From JBBDXS01 sp040902195 (GTDB taxonomy: Bacteria; Chloroflexota; Dehalococcoidia; DSTF01; RBG-16-68-14): a DNA stretch of 64,000 bases. Where the stretch lies: assembly GCA_040902195.1 (NCBI GenBank), contig JBBDXS010000010.1, positions 99,589-163,588 on the forward strand, read 5' to 3'. The notes below the pieces were generated by a model that was not told the origin of the DNA, searched no databases, and saw only the letters and a list, made by a program, of their open reading frames with translations. Every line of letters starts with the position of its first letter. The first letter of the stretch is position 1. This document shows positions 51,801 to 60,447 of the stretch, in pieces. Position numbers and translations under genes: made by a program.

Positions 51801-51894
51801 GTCCGATGTCCGGGCCGTGGAGCACGTCGTAGCCCAAGCCCTCCAGCCATTCGAGGGCCGCTTCTTCGACTGTGGACTCGGCGAAGCGGGTCAT
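48832..51894 (-). CDS. hsdR: Type I restriction enzyme R subunit
   Basis: The 1020-residue protein has the N-terminal nuclease site RRPDIVVFVNGLPLAVMEVK (Asp144, Glu158, Lys160), a Walker A QGSGKS (301-306) and DEAH (406-409) of the translocase, and a long helical C-terminus that docks on the methylase. It pulls DNA after recognition of unmethylated sites and cuts at a distance. Its start overlaps the DUF3644 stop by four bases. Length is typical. Confidence 0.96.
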   Translation of the reverse strand: MTRFAESTVEEAALEWLEGLGYDVLHGPDIGPGEPASERASYGDVVLVERLRAALARINPNIPAPAREEAIRKLMVAESPALVGSNHRFHKFLVNGVPVEYQADDGRIIHDQVWLFDFEHADNNDWLAVNQFTVVEGQSNRRPDIVVFVNGLPLAVMEVKDATKEEADIWTAFNDHQTKKHDIPSLFAFNEVLVISDGLNARFGSLTADREWFLPWRTIEGDELAPATLPQLQVLIQGLFEKRRFLDFVRHFVVFEDEDAGLVKKLAGYHQYHAVNQAVAATVSATGPGGDKRVGVVWHTQGSGKSLTMAFYAGRIILEGAMKNPTLVVLTDRNDLDDQLFGTFARCHELLRQEPVQAESRADLREKLKVAAGGVVFTTIQKFFPEEKGDRYPALSDRRNIVVIADEAHRSQYDSIDGFARHMRDALPNASFIGFTGTPLELEDKNTRAVFGDYISIYDIRRAVDDGATVPIYYESRLAKLGLKPEQLPQLDPEFDEVTEDAEESAKEKLKTKWAALEAIVGTEARVSLIAEDLVRHFEERLDALDGKAMIVCMSRRICVEMFDAITRLRPHWRDNDDGKGVIKVVMTGSASDRLEWQPHIRNKPRREALAKRFRNADDPFKVVIVRDMWLTGFDAPSLHTMYVDKPMRGHGLMQAIARVNRVFRDKPGGLVVDYLGLADQLKRALATYAQSGGAGRTAIDIQEAAAVMLEKFEIASAMLRGFNYTAFFTGTSAERLAVLPPAQEHVLQQDDGKARFMKAVTELSQAFALASTHETALQIRDDIGFFQAVRAALAKSTGTDKAPEDYEHAIRQIISKAIVSDEVIDIFAAAGLSKPDISILSDEFLAEIRDMPQRNLAVELLRKLLSDELKTRQKKNLVQSRSFGEMLERAVKAYQNRAIETAQVIEELIQLAKDMKAAEARGEDLGLNDEELAFYDALEVNDSAVKVLGDETLRTIARELVETVKRNVTIDWSVKESVQAKLRTIVRRILRKYGYPPDKQEQATKTVLQQAELLAWESA

Positions 51895-52958
51895 GGGCTC
51901 GGCTTCCGTGGACGTCGTGCCCAGATGGCCCCGATGCTTTCGTTCTCGAGCGCTGCTTCGATGGCATCCACAGCCTTTTGGGAATACCGATTGAACACGG
52001 ATTTACCGATCCTGATCTCTTTGTAACAGGCCGAGTCGGACCTGATGCCGTAGGAATCTACGACTGCGACAGCCTTCGGCATCGTCAGGCCAGCTTTCTC
52101 GGCCAGCTGCTTGGCGCCCAGGTTGTAGAAACCGAGCTCATCGACGCGCTTCACCGCAACGACTGATGCGCCAGGAGTGCCCTCGGGGACAAGTTGGAAG
52201 GGGATACCTTCCTTCTTTGACAGACGAAGTGAAAGCGCTGGGCCAGTGCCGTCCGTAGTGATTTCGACGGCTGCAACGCCGGGGAATATCGCGGTCCATT
52301 CCTTCTTATTTGCGAGATCGCGACCGATCCGCTGCAGGCTGGCCGTGCTCGGCTGGCCCTTCTCGCCCTGGATGGTCGCGTCGAGGATCGCTAAGGGACG
52401 AAGTCGAGCTTGTGCCTCGATTCGGCGTCTGCGCCCAGGACCGAGGAGCTTGACAATCTCCTGGACTTCGGACTCGAACAGGGTAGCAAGATCGGTTGGC
52501 GGAGAGGTTGACACTGGGAGGACTCGCTCAGGCATGTGGCCCGCGAGATCCTGCTCGAAGACCGCCTTTAGAAGATCACGAAAGAGCGTGACACCCGACT
52601 GAACGTGCATGTAGAGCTGCCCTTCAGAGATGTCCAATAGGTGGTGCTGTGCGGCGTCCCGCAGTCCGTTGATTGTCTGCAGGACCAGCGCTTGCTCTTC
52701 AGTGATGAACTTTATGCTCCCATCACTCAGGGCCCGGCGGACGCAAGCGTCGAAGCCAAGCGTTTCTTTGGCACGCCGCTCGCGAATGCGACCTCCGCGG
52801 TGGAGAATTGCTGCCTTGAGCAGCATCTCGAACGAGTGGTCGAGATGGATCAAGCTACCGCTTACCCGCCCGCGATCGTGGGGGCGGTTGAACAGCTCAA
52901 TGCTCAGCAGCAGGGAATCGGAGGCCTTACCGAGCAGAAGCTTCGCTTCTCGTCTCAT
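51891..52958 (-). CDS. DUF3644-type protein within the type I operon
   Basis: The 355-residue product begins with LLLGKASDSLLLSIELFNRP and SFEMLLKAAIL, the helical pattern of DUF3644 (HEPN-like: Glu-Leu-Leu-Lys). A His-rich segment (GLRDAAQHHLLD) matches the conserved R-x4-6-H region that in HEPN RNases is catalytic. The rest is a DNA-binding-like C-terminal half (MPKAVAVVDSYGI). Placed between hsdS and hsdR with four-base overlaps on both sides, it is translated with the system and may be an RNase-type accessory or regulator. No function is established. Confidence 0.65.
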   Translation of the reverse strand: MRREAKLLLGKASDSLLLSIELFNRPHDRGRVSGSLIHLDHSFEMLLKAAILHRGGRIRERRAKETLGFDACVRRALSDGSIKFITEEQALVLQTINGLRDAAQHHLLDISEGQLYMHVQSGVTLFRDLLKAVFEQDLAGHMPERVLPVSTSPPTDLATLFESEVQEIVKLLGPGRRRRIEAQARLRPLAILDATIQGEKGQPSTASLQRIGRDLANKKEWTAIFPGVAAVEITTDGTGPALSLRLSKKEGIPFQLVPEGTPGASVVAVKRVDELGFYNLGAKQLAEKAGLTMPKAVAVVDSYGIRSDSACYKEIRIGKSVFNRYSQKAVDAIEAALENESIGAIWARRPRKPSP

Positions 52959-54328
52959 CCGGCACCGCTGCTGAGTAGTTGCGCGTCCTTCACCCGCACT
53001 TCGCCGGACAGCAGCTTGGGCAGAAGCGTGTCGCGCACGGTTGCGAGGGTACGCGACTCCTCAGCGCTCTTCCACCCTCGCTCCAATATCGGCAACGCCA
53101 CCTCAGCGAAGGCCGTAACCAGCGCCCGAGGCGCGCCGGGGAAGCGAACGTTAAGTACCGCGTCGCGTGGTAGTGCGAGCACCGTAGTCCCCGTGGCGAA
53201 TCCCGCGGCTCGCGCCCGAAAGTCATCTTGAAGCAGCAAGAAATAAACGAACATCTTCCAGAAATCGGTGCCCTCATGGAAGCGGGCGGCGAAAACGTGG
53301 TGGCTAAAGATCAGCTCACTAAGATCGCCCTGTGGTGGAACGAGAGCCGGACTCCCTATCACCTCGCGGTGCTGGGTGATGTCAGTGTTCGCAAGCACAA
53401 GGTCCCGCGGACGAACAACATGGCGCGATTTGTATTCACCCGAGTACTTCTTGATCGCTTTCTCGCTGAACCGTCCACGACCGAGAAAGCAGCCGAGATT
53501 GACCATCGGCACGCCATGCTCGGTCAAGAATTGGCCCTTGTAGGAAAGCCCCTTATCCAACGACAGCACGTCGCCGAGGGGATGCGTTCCCCACCCCATC
53601 GGTATCTTGCCAAGCGGCGAGTCCTCGAAGGTGTCCGGGAAGAGCGCGGCCGTTTCCGCGTCCATTCCGACCGGCTCGCGTCCCGCCATCTTCGCTCGCA
53701 CGGGGTCGAAGTCGACGAACCACGACTTGAAGATGGCGCGCGCGATGGCCTCTAGCGTCTCGTTCATGCGCCGGTTCAGTTCGATCTTGTCGTCCAGCGT
53801 GCCGAGGATGGCGGCGATGGCGCGCTGCTCGGAGAGGGGTGGCACAGGAACCTCTATTTGCCTCAAGGAAGTGAGCGGTCGGCTAAGCGCGGGCACACCC
53901 GTGGTAGACGCGTTTGATAAGAGGGCATGCTGCCCGACAGCCGACCGGAAGTAGTAGTAAAGAAAAAGCGGGTCTATCTTGGAGGTATCACACGTCAATT
54001 TCATCTGGCTCTGCGAGACGACGTATCGAGGATGCTGTGCCGTCTTGGGAATGATGCCGACCTGGCCGAGAGTGCCACGGTGGGTGAAGACAAGATCACC
54101 TGGCAAAGCGTTCGCATTTCGCAGTTGGTCGGCTTTGTCCTCGGTAAGATACACGAACTTGTCATCCTCGAAACGCCCCTCCTTGAGGTTGTTGCCTCGA
54201 ATCACCGGGACACCTTGGGGCACGAAGTTGTCGGTCTTGATGTTTGAACCGAACGGTCCCATAGCCAGCGCATTCGGCGTACTGGCCTTGAGTTCCTCGA
54301 TAGTTGCTATTGGCCAGGCGCTATCCAT
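52955..54328 (-). CDS. hsdS: Type I restriction-modification specificity subunit
   Basis: The 457-residue protein has two target-recognition domains joined by conserved helices. PLSEQRAIAAILGTLDDKIELNRRMNETLEAIAR is the first central helix and the C-terminal half ends with a second (ESRTLATVRDTLLPKLLSGEV). TRD1 lies at about 1-190 and TRD2 at about 240-420. It sets the DNA sequence methylated and cut. It overlaps hsdM by eight bases and DUF3644 by four. Confidence 0.94.
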   Translation of the reverse strand: MDSAWPIATIEELKASTPNALAMGPFGSNIKTDNFVPQGVPVIRGNNLKEGRFEDDKFVYLTEDKADQLRNANALPGDLVFTHRGTLGQVGIIPKTAQHPRYVVSQSQMKLTCDTSKIDPLFLYYYFRSAVGQHALLSNASTTGVPALSRPLTSLRQIEVPVPPLSEQRAIAAILGTLDDKIELNRRMNETLEAIARAIFKSWFVDFDPVRAKMAGREPVGMDAETAALFPDTFEDSPLGKIPMGWGTHPLGDVLSLDKGLSYKGQFLTEHGVPMVNLGCFLGRGRFSEKAIKKYSGEYKSRHVVRPRDLVLANTDITQHREVIGSPALVPPQGDLSELIFSHHVFAARFHEGTDFWKMFVYFLLLQDDFRARAAGFATGTTVLALPRDAVLNVRFPGAPRALVTAFAEVALPILERGWKSAEESRTLATVRDTLLPKLLSGEVRVKDAQLLSSGAG

Positions 54329-55931
54329 CGCCTATCCTCTGGAGATTCGCGCGGATAGCTCGCTCAAACTTGGCGGACTGCGCGAATTGCTCATCCAACA
54401 AGGCGGTTAGGCTCTGCAGCTTCTCGTCGAACGGCTCGTCGTCCCCCTCGCCCTCCTCCGCGCCCACGTAACGGCCGGGTGTGAGAATGTAGCCGTGCTC
54501 CTGGATGTCCTCCACGGTCGCAGCCTTGCAGAAGCCCGGCGTGTCTTCGTACGCGCCAGCCTCCGAATCACCGCGCCAGGCGTGGTACGCGCCGGCGATG
54601 CGCGCGATGTCGTCGTCCGTCAACTCTCGGTGGACGCGGTCTACCATGGCTCCCATTTTGCGGGCGTCGATGAAGAGCGTCTCGCCGCGCCGGTCGCGGA
54701 AGCGGCCGTTGCGCTTGTCCCGCGCAATGAACCAAAGACACACGGGTATCTGCGTCGAGTAAAAGAGCTGCGGCGGAAGCGCGACCATGCAGTCCACGAG
54801 GTCAGCCTCCACGATCTTCTTGCGTATCTCGCCCTCGCCCGATTGGTTGGAGGACATGCTACCGTTGGCCAGCACAAAACCCGCCAGCCCTGTCGGGGCC
54901 AGGTGGTGGATGAAGTGCTGCACCCAGGCGAAGTTCGCGTTGCCGGCGGGCGGGACGCCGTACTTCCAGCGCACGTCGTCGCGGAGCTGCTCGCCGCTCC
55001 AGTCGCTGTCGTTGAACGGCGGATTGGCCAGCACGTAGCCGGCCTTGAGGTCGGGGAACTGGTCGCGGCGAAAGCTGCCCGCCGAGTCAGGGTTGCCGAG
55101 GTTCGCCTCGATGCCGCGAATGGCAAGGTTCATCTTGGCCAGCCGCCACGTCGTCGTGTTGGACTCCTGGCCGAAGATGCTGATGTCGCCGATGCGGCCG
55201 CCGTGCGCCTCGACGAACTTCTCGCTCTGCACGAACATGCCGCCGGAGCCGCAGCACGGGTCGAAGACGCGGCCCTTGTAGGGCGCGAGCATCTCGACCA
55301 GCACGCGCACGACGCAGCGCGGCGTGTAGAACTGGCCGCCCTTCTTGCCCTCCGCGCTGGCAAACTGCGAGAGGAAGTATTCGTAGACGCGTCCGAGGAC
55401 GTCCTTCGCCCGGCTCTCGTCGTCGCCGAGGCCGATCGTGCCTATGAGGTCAATGAGCTCGCCGAGCCGCTGCTTGTCGAGCGTCGGGCGCGCGTAGTCC
55501 TTGGGGAGCACGCCTTTGAGGGACGGGTTGTCCTTCTCGATAGCGACCATCGCGTCGTCGATGACCTTGCCGATGTTGGGCTGCTTGGCGCCTTTCAGGA
55601 GGCGGGACGACCAACGCGCTTCTTCGGGGACCCAGAAGACGTTATCGGCTAGATACTCGTCGCGGTCTTCCAGCACCTCGTAGCGGGCGCGCGGCTCCTT
55701 GACATACCGCTCGCTCTTGGGGTCGGCGGTCTCCCGCTCGAGCCGCTGATGGTGGGCGTCGAAGGCGTCCGAGATGTACTTGAGGAAGATGAGTCCGAGC
55801 ACGACGTGCTTGTACTCGGCGGCGTCCATGTTGTTGCGGAGCTTGTCGGCTGCCGCCCACATCGTCGCCTCGAAGCCGAGGTTGGCCCCGTTCGGGGTAC
55901 CGCCGTACGTGACCCTCGTCCGTCGCGCCAT
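54321..55931 (-). CDS. hsdM: Type I restriction-modification methylase subunit
   Basis: The 536-residue N6-adenine methylase shows the N-terminal helical domain (WAAADKLRNNMDAAEYKHVVLGLIFLKYI), FYTPRCVVRVLVEM, motif I DPCCGSGGMF (224-233) and motif IV NPPF (303-306). With HsdS it protects host DNA by methylating the recognition site. It is the first gene of the hsdM-hsdS-DUF3644-hsdR operon, all tightly overlapping. The upstream gap carries no other RM gene. Confidence 0.97.
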   Translation of the reverse strand: MARRTRVTYGGTPNGANLGFEATMWAAADKLRNNMDAAEYKHVVLGLIFLKYISDAFDAHHQRLERETADPKSERYVKEPRARYEVLEDRDEYLADNVFWVPEEARWSSRLLKGAKQPNIGKVIDDAMVAIEKDNPSLKGVLPKDYARPTLDKQRLGELIDLIGTIGLGDDESRAKDVLGRVYEYFLSQFASAEGKKGGQFYTPRCVVRVLVEMLAPYKGRVFDPCCGSGGMFVQSEKFVEAHGGRIGDISIFGQESNTTTWRLAKMNLAIRGIEANLGNPDSAGSFRRDQFPDLKAGYVLANPPFNDSDWSGEQLRDDVRWKYGVPPAGNANFAWVQHFIHHLAPTGLAGFVLANGSMSSNQSGEGEIRKKIVEADLVDCMVALPPQLFYSTQIPVCLWFIARDKRNGRFRDRRGETLFIDARKMGAMVDRVHRELTDDDIARIAGAYHAWRGDSEAGAYEDTPGFCKAATVEDIQEHGYILTPGRYVGAEEGEGDDEPFDEKLQSLTALLDEQFAQSAKFERAIRANLQRIGDG

Positions 55932-56555
55932 GAGCCTCCTAGATTGGCCGCCTGCCGTGGCTGTGGGAGTCTATCACACGGTGCTGCCAGAAGAAGCGCG
56001 GCGCTGATCACACTGCCGCGTCGTAGCCGACGGAGCGAGAGACGGGCGAAGGGCGGTGCGGTCGCGACGACGGTTGGTCGCGGGCGCAGCTAAAGCTACG
56101 CCCCTACGGGCGGCGAGCTGCGCTCGCCAGGGCGGGCAGATGCCCGCCCCTACACGGGGGCAGCCCTTCGCTGTCGCCGGAGGCGACCCTGCGACCGTTC
56201 GAGGGGCAGGCCTGCGGCTCGATCTGCTTCGCGCGCAGGCCGAACAGCGATGCCCCGCAGTGCGCCAAGGCCTCGTGATCGTGAACCCGCCACGCGCACA
56301 CCTCTCCGCGCCGAGGGAGGGGAGCGAGCGGAGAGGGAGTCCGGCCCGGGACAGCGCCAAGCCGCCCGCGTCAGCTCAAGAGGGGCCGAAAGGCCCGCGA
56401 CGGGCCGCCAAATCGGTGGTATGCTAGATGCGCGCGACGCCAGGCGCGGAACCAAACGGGCTCCGCAGTCGTAGTGAAAAGTAGCTGGTGATCGCATTCC
56501 GCGCATGGTGGCGGAGAGCCGCTCGTCGCTGGATGAGCGGAGCGAGGAGGCCCGC
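55932..56555. other. 624-base intergenic stretch with repeats
   Basis: It contains the 48324-type block at 56163-56215, palindrome words such as CTACGCCCCTACGGGC and CGGGCAGATGCCCGCCCCTA (56091-56155), and a GGAGCGAGCGGAGAGGGAG-like run. The promoter of hsdM must lie at its left end and that of the large dockerin gene at its right, but no box is convincing. No gene is supported. Confidence 0.65.
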
Positions 56556-59306
56556 ATGAAGATCTACGGCGCTCTGAGGCCGATCGGCCTGGCGGCTGCG
56601 ATAGCGGTTCTCGCCTTTACGGCGACGCAGTATCTGCCGAAGCCTGCCGAGGCGACGTTCAACGACTCCGATGGGGACACGGTCATCGATCTCGCCGAGC
56701 TGATCACAGGCTCTGATCCGATGAACGCGGCCAGCACGTCCGAGAGCACCGGGACCGATGTCGTCGGCGGCATCAATACCTGCAACGACGGCATCGATAA
56801 CGACGGCGACGGGCTCACCGACAGCGACGACCCCTTCTGCACCGACAGCGACGGCGACATCGTCTCCGACCCGAGCGAGGCGATCCTCGGCTCCGATCCG
56901 AACGACTCCGGCAGCTTCCCCGAGGACGCACGTCTCGACACCGTTCTCGACTTCTACGGTATCCCGATCTTCTTCTGCGGCGACGCCTTCGACAACGACG
57001 GCGACGGCCTCACCGACGCCGACGATCCCGGCTGCACGCCCATTGGCTCCGACGGTGACGCGTTCGACGACGCGACAGAGAAGCGTTTCGGCTCCGATCC
57101 GGGCAACCCGAACAGCGTCCCTGAGCACGAGGCGGTCAACCCCGGCTCGTGCAGCGACGGCATGGACAACGACCTCGACGGCGCGGCGGACGCCGCAGAC
57201 GCGGCCTGTTCCTCGCCAACCAACGACGGCCGCGCGAACGCCCGCGTCATCTCGACGCTTCCGTACTCCGACGGACCGGTTGTGATGAAGAACGCGGCGG
57301 TGGAGCCCAACGAGCCGCGCTCGCGATGTTCCTTCGGCGGCGCGGGCGGCACCGTGTGGTACCGCTACACCGCCGGCGCCAACGCCGTCCTCATCGCCGA
57401 TACCGGAGGCAGCAGCTTCGAAACGACGCTGGCCGTCTGGCACGAGACCGGTGATGGCCTGAGCGAGGTCACGTGCGCCGCCTTCGTGCCGGACGCGCGC
57501 GTCGTGTTCAACGTCAGTGCCGGCGAGACGTACTTCTTCCAGATCGATGGCGTACCCTACGCCCAGCCGTTCCCAACGCTCAGCTTCAACCTCGTGCGGG
57601 GCAACCCGCCGGCGAACGACAACTTCGTAGACGCGATCAATATCGCTGCGCTGCCGTTCGATCACAGCGCGAACCTCGAGGCGGCGCGCACGGAGTTAGG
57701 CGAGCCGTCTCCGTCCTGCTCCTACGGAGGAGCCACATCGACGGTGTGGTATCGCTTCCACCCCGGCCAAGACGTGTCTCTGCTCATCGACGCCACGGGC
57801 AGCGACTTCACGTCGTTCGTCGGGGTCTGGAAGTCGACAGTCTTCGGTCTTGGTGAGCTTGCCTGTGGCGGAGCCGGCGGCGGCCCCTCGGGCGCGCGCA
57901 CCGCGTTTCGCGCGGAAGCGGGCGAAACGTACTTCCTCCAGGCCGGCCGTACGCTCTACGGCGGGCTCAACGAAGGCTTCGACCTCGTCCTGAGCGTCGA
58001 GATAACGACGCCTCCGGCGAACGACAACTTTGCCGGCGCAGCAACCGCGCCGTCACTGCCGTTCCACGACACCGTCGACACGCTGACGGCGTCGCTTGAG
58101 GGCGCCGAACCGATACCGAGCTGCCTCTTCTACGACCTGCCGTTCGCCACCGTCTGGTACAAGTACACGCCGGGCGCGGACACAATCCTCGTCGCCGATC
58201 TCGAGGGTTCGACCCCATTCGGATCGTTCATCGGTATCTATACGGGGACGTCCCTGAGCACGCTTAACGAAGCCGGCTGCGCGACGCCGACCTACCCCTA
58301 CGCGCAGTTCGCCTTCGATGCGAACGCCGGCGAAACATACTACTTCCAAATCGGCACGACGACGTACGGCGAAATCCCATTCGGCGCGTCCCGTAACTGG
58401 AGCGCCGTCCAGGGCGACGCAGCTGGAGGCGTGATCCCCCCGCCGATCGGCTCGCCCACGGAGATTTCGTTCAACCTGGATAGCTTCACCGTGCCCTCCT
58501 GCGCGCCGCAGCAGTTTTCCACGCAGGACCCGCTCGGCGACCAGATCGGCCAACCCCCGTTCATCGAGCCGCCGGTCATCATCAATGGCGAGAGTGCCGG
58601 TGGGCTGCCACCGGACAACGTCCGGCCCGATATCACGCGCGTCGCCGGCGGCGCGGACAACGAGAACGTTTGCCTCACGATCGAGTTCGCTGACCCAATC
58701 GATCCGCCGAGCGAGCAAACCGACAACGCTGTGGTCGGCCTTATCGCCTTCGATTCCGATGAAAACGCTGCCACCGGCTTCGGGGGTATCGTCGACAGCT
58801 ACTGCGGCCCCAGCGGCCTCGGCGTCGATGCGGAGCTCTCGGCGTTCTCCGGTACGGGCGTGCTCGTTCCAATCACGGAGTACTTCGAGGGACCGAGGCC
58901 GCTCGGCGCGGAACAGGAAGCACACTACGCCCTGGTCCGCTACGGCGACCGCGCGATCACGCTGATCATCCCACTGAAGGCGCTGGGCGGCGATGCGTCG
59001 TTCAACATGGCCGCCGTGTTCGGCTCCTTCTACGAGCCGACCGACTGCGCACCGAACGGCGGTGCGATCCATGTACCGGGCGGCGCCGTCATCCAGCCGT
59101 ACATCCCCGGCGACGTCAACTGCAACGGGAGCCCGGGCCCAGTCGATGCGGGGCTGATCCTGCAGTACATCGCCGGCATGCTACCGACGCTGGACTGCCA
59201 GCGCGCGGCAGACGTCAACGGCGACGGGAGGACGGACACGGTCGACGTGACGATGCTGCTGCAATACGTGGCGGACATCATTCCGAGTTTGCCCGGAATG
59301 GCATAA
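56556..59306 (+). CDS. Large secreted protein with calcium-type repeats, three PPC-like domains and a dockerin
   Basis: The ATG at 56556 follows GGAGG; the product is 916 residues. A signal peptide (1-36) precedes acidic thrombospondin-3-like repeats (DSDGDTVIDLAELITGSDP, IDNDGDGLTDSDDPFC). Three homologous beta-rich domains of about 125 residues then follow, each with an NDNF...LPF start and a WYxYxPG core (VWYRYTAG, VWYRFHPG, VWYKYTPG). A further beta domain precedes a C-terminal type I dockerin: GDVNCNGSPGPVDAGLILQY and DVNGDGRTDTVDVTMLLQYV. It is a surface or extracellular multi-domain protein. The role is unknown; the dockerin implies docking on a cohesin partner. Confidence 0.88.
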   Translation: MKIYGALRPIGLAAAIAVLAFTATQYLPKPAEATFNDSDGDTVIDLAELITGSDPMNAASTSESTGTDVVGGINTCNDGIDNDGDGLTDSDDPFCTDSDGDIVSDPSEAILGSDPNDSGSFPEDARLDTVLDFYGIPIFFCGDAFDNDGDGLTDADDPGCTPIGSDGDAFDDATEKRFGSDPGNPNSVPEHEAVNPGSCSDGMDNDLDGAADAADAACSSPTNDGRANARVISTLPYSDGPVVMKNAAVEPNEPRSRCSFGGAGGTVWYRYTAGANAVLIADTGGSSFETTLAVWHETGDGLSEVTCAAFVPDARVVFNVSAGETYFFQIDGVPYAQPFPTLSFNLVRGNPPANDNFVDAINIAALPFDHSANLEAARTELGEPSPSCSYGGATSTVWYRFHPGQDVSLLIDATGSDFTSFVGVWKSTVFGLGELACGGAGGGPSGARTAFRAEAGETYFLQAGRTLYGGLNEGFDLVLSVEITTPPANDNFAGAATAPSLPFHDTVDTLTASLEGAEPIPSCLFYDLPFATVWYKYTPGADTILVADLEGSTPFGSFIGIYTGTSLSTLNEAGCATPTYPYAQFAFDANAGETYYFQIGTTTYGEIPFGASRNWSAVQGDAAGGVIPPPIGSPTEISFNLDSFTVPSCAPQQFSTQDPLGDQIGQPPFIEPPVIINGESAGGLPPDNVRPDITRVAGGADNENVCLTIEFADPIDPPSEQTDNAVVGLIAFDSDENAATGFGGIVDSYCGPSGLGVDAELSAFSGTGVLVPITEYFEGPRPLGAEQEAHYALVRYGDRAITLIIPLKALGGDASFNMAAVFGSFYEPTDCAPNGGAIHVPGGAVIQPYIPGDVNCNGSPGPVDAGLILQYIAGMLPTLDCQRAADVNGDGRTDTVDVTMLLQYVADIIPSLPGMA

Positions 59307-59323
59307 GGCAGCGGATCCCGCAA

Positions 59324-59358
59324 CAAAAAGAGGGCCCTCATGGAGGGCCCTCTTTTTT
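59324..59358. terminator. Bidirectional intrinsic terminator
   Basis: GAGGGCCCTC, ATG, GAGGGCCCTC forms a ten-base-pair stem with A-run on the left (AAAAA) and TTTTTT on the right (59353-59358), so it can end transcription from both sides. It lies between the dockerin gene and the convergent SDR gene. Confidence 0.92.
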
Positions 59359-59372
59359 CTTCTTACTTCCCG

Positions 59373-60218
59373 CTAGATCTGGCTGTAGCCGCTGCCGGCG
59401 CGATCGAAGCCGATGCCGCGGCCGCTCTCAATCCAGCCGAACTCCTTGAGGATTTCCTGGCTGTACGTCACCCGTCCGGTCACCTTGTCGAGCGGCTCGC
59501 TGGCGAGGAGGAGCGCGGCCTTCGCCATGAGCTCCGGCGGCTCGCCGCGCGGATCGTCCAGGCCGCGCACGAGCCGGTGGAACACGGTCCCCGGCGTCGG
59601 CACGACCTGCGACGGCGACACGCACGCGACCGAGATACCGCTGTCGTACACCTCGGACGCGAGGCCCTGCGTAAACCGCTCCAGCGCCGCCTTCTCGGCC
59701 CCGTAGCACGTGCCGCCGCCGAGCGTCTGATCCTGGTACGGGCCGCGGCCGGGCCCGATAGCCGCGCCGGACGAGATGTTCACGATGCTGCCGCTGCGCC
59801 GCGGGAGCATGTCCAGCAGCACCAGCTTGCTCAAGATGAACGGTGCGTGGAAGTTCACCGCCCACGAGCGCATCCACTTGTTCGCCGGATAGTCCTTCAC
59901 CGGCACGAAGTATGTGAGCGCCGCATTGTTCACTAGGACATCGATCGGCCCGTAGGCCTCGCGCGCCTCCCGCACGAGGCGCTCGCAGTCCTCCGGCTCG
60001 GCGATGTTTACGGCAATGGGCGTCGCCTCCCCGCCGGCAGCGCGGATGTCCTGGACCGTCTTTTCGAGCGAGCCCTCCAGCGGATGCTCGCCTTCCTTGA
60101 GCGTCCGGGCGGCGCAGGCCACCTTCGCGCCCTCGCTTGCGAAGACGCGTGCTATCTCAGCGCCGATGCCCCGGCTCGCGCCCGTTACGATGACGACCTT
60201 GCCGTCCATCTTGCCCAT
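59373..60218 (-). CDS. Short-chain dehydrogenase/reductase
   Basis: The second ATG (60218) is chosen because AAGGAG lies seven bases upstream; the product is 281 residues. GASRGIGAEIAR is the NAD(P) glycine loop, VNNAAL the conserved Asn region, and NISSGAA ... YGAEKAAL the catalytic Ser, Tyr and Lys. It is a classical SDR. The C-terminal extension (FGWIESGRGIGFDRAGSG) is unusual for the family. Substrate unknown. Confidence 0.9.
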   Translation of the reverse strand: MGKMDGKVVIVTGASRGIGAEIARVFASEGAKVACAARTLKEGEHPLEGSLEKTVQDIRAAGGEATPIAVNIAEPEDCERLVREAREAYGPIDVLVNNAALTYFVPVKDYPANKWMRSWAVNFHAPFILSKLVLLDMLPRRSGSIVNISSGAAIGPGRGPYQDQTLGGGTCYGAEKAALERFTQGLASEVYDSGISVACVSPSQVVPTPGTVFHRLVRGLDDPRGEPPELMAKAALLLASEPLDKVTGRVTYSQEILKEFGWIESGRGIGFDRAGSGYSQI

Positions 60219-60447
60219 CGGCATGCTCCTTCTCTATTGATCCGCGGTCCCCGGCGGATGCGGGTGCAGACCAGGCGGGATTTATCACTTAGCTTCAATA
60301 ACCTTGGCGAACCCCAAGGCACCCATGCCGGTTCGACTGGAGCAGTTTGACACAAGCGTAGGCGTGTGCTCAAATCCCATGTGATTGAGAGAAGCCCTGA
60401 GCCGGGCGGATCCGGCTCGCGGACGAGTTATCTACGGGAGATATGTC
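60219..60447. other. 229-base gap upstream of the beta-helix gene
   Basis: A small hairpin CCTTGG/CCAAGG lies at about 60302-60319 and a GGTTCGACTGG word at 60330-60340 that resembles a tRNA T-arm but has no surrounding tRNA fold. GGGAG (60436-60440) is the ribosome site of the next gene. Confidence 0.5.

Noticed and set aside
60330..60340. tRNA T-arm-like word GGTTCGACTGG
   Set aside because: No acceptor, D or anticodon stems can be drawn around it.
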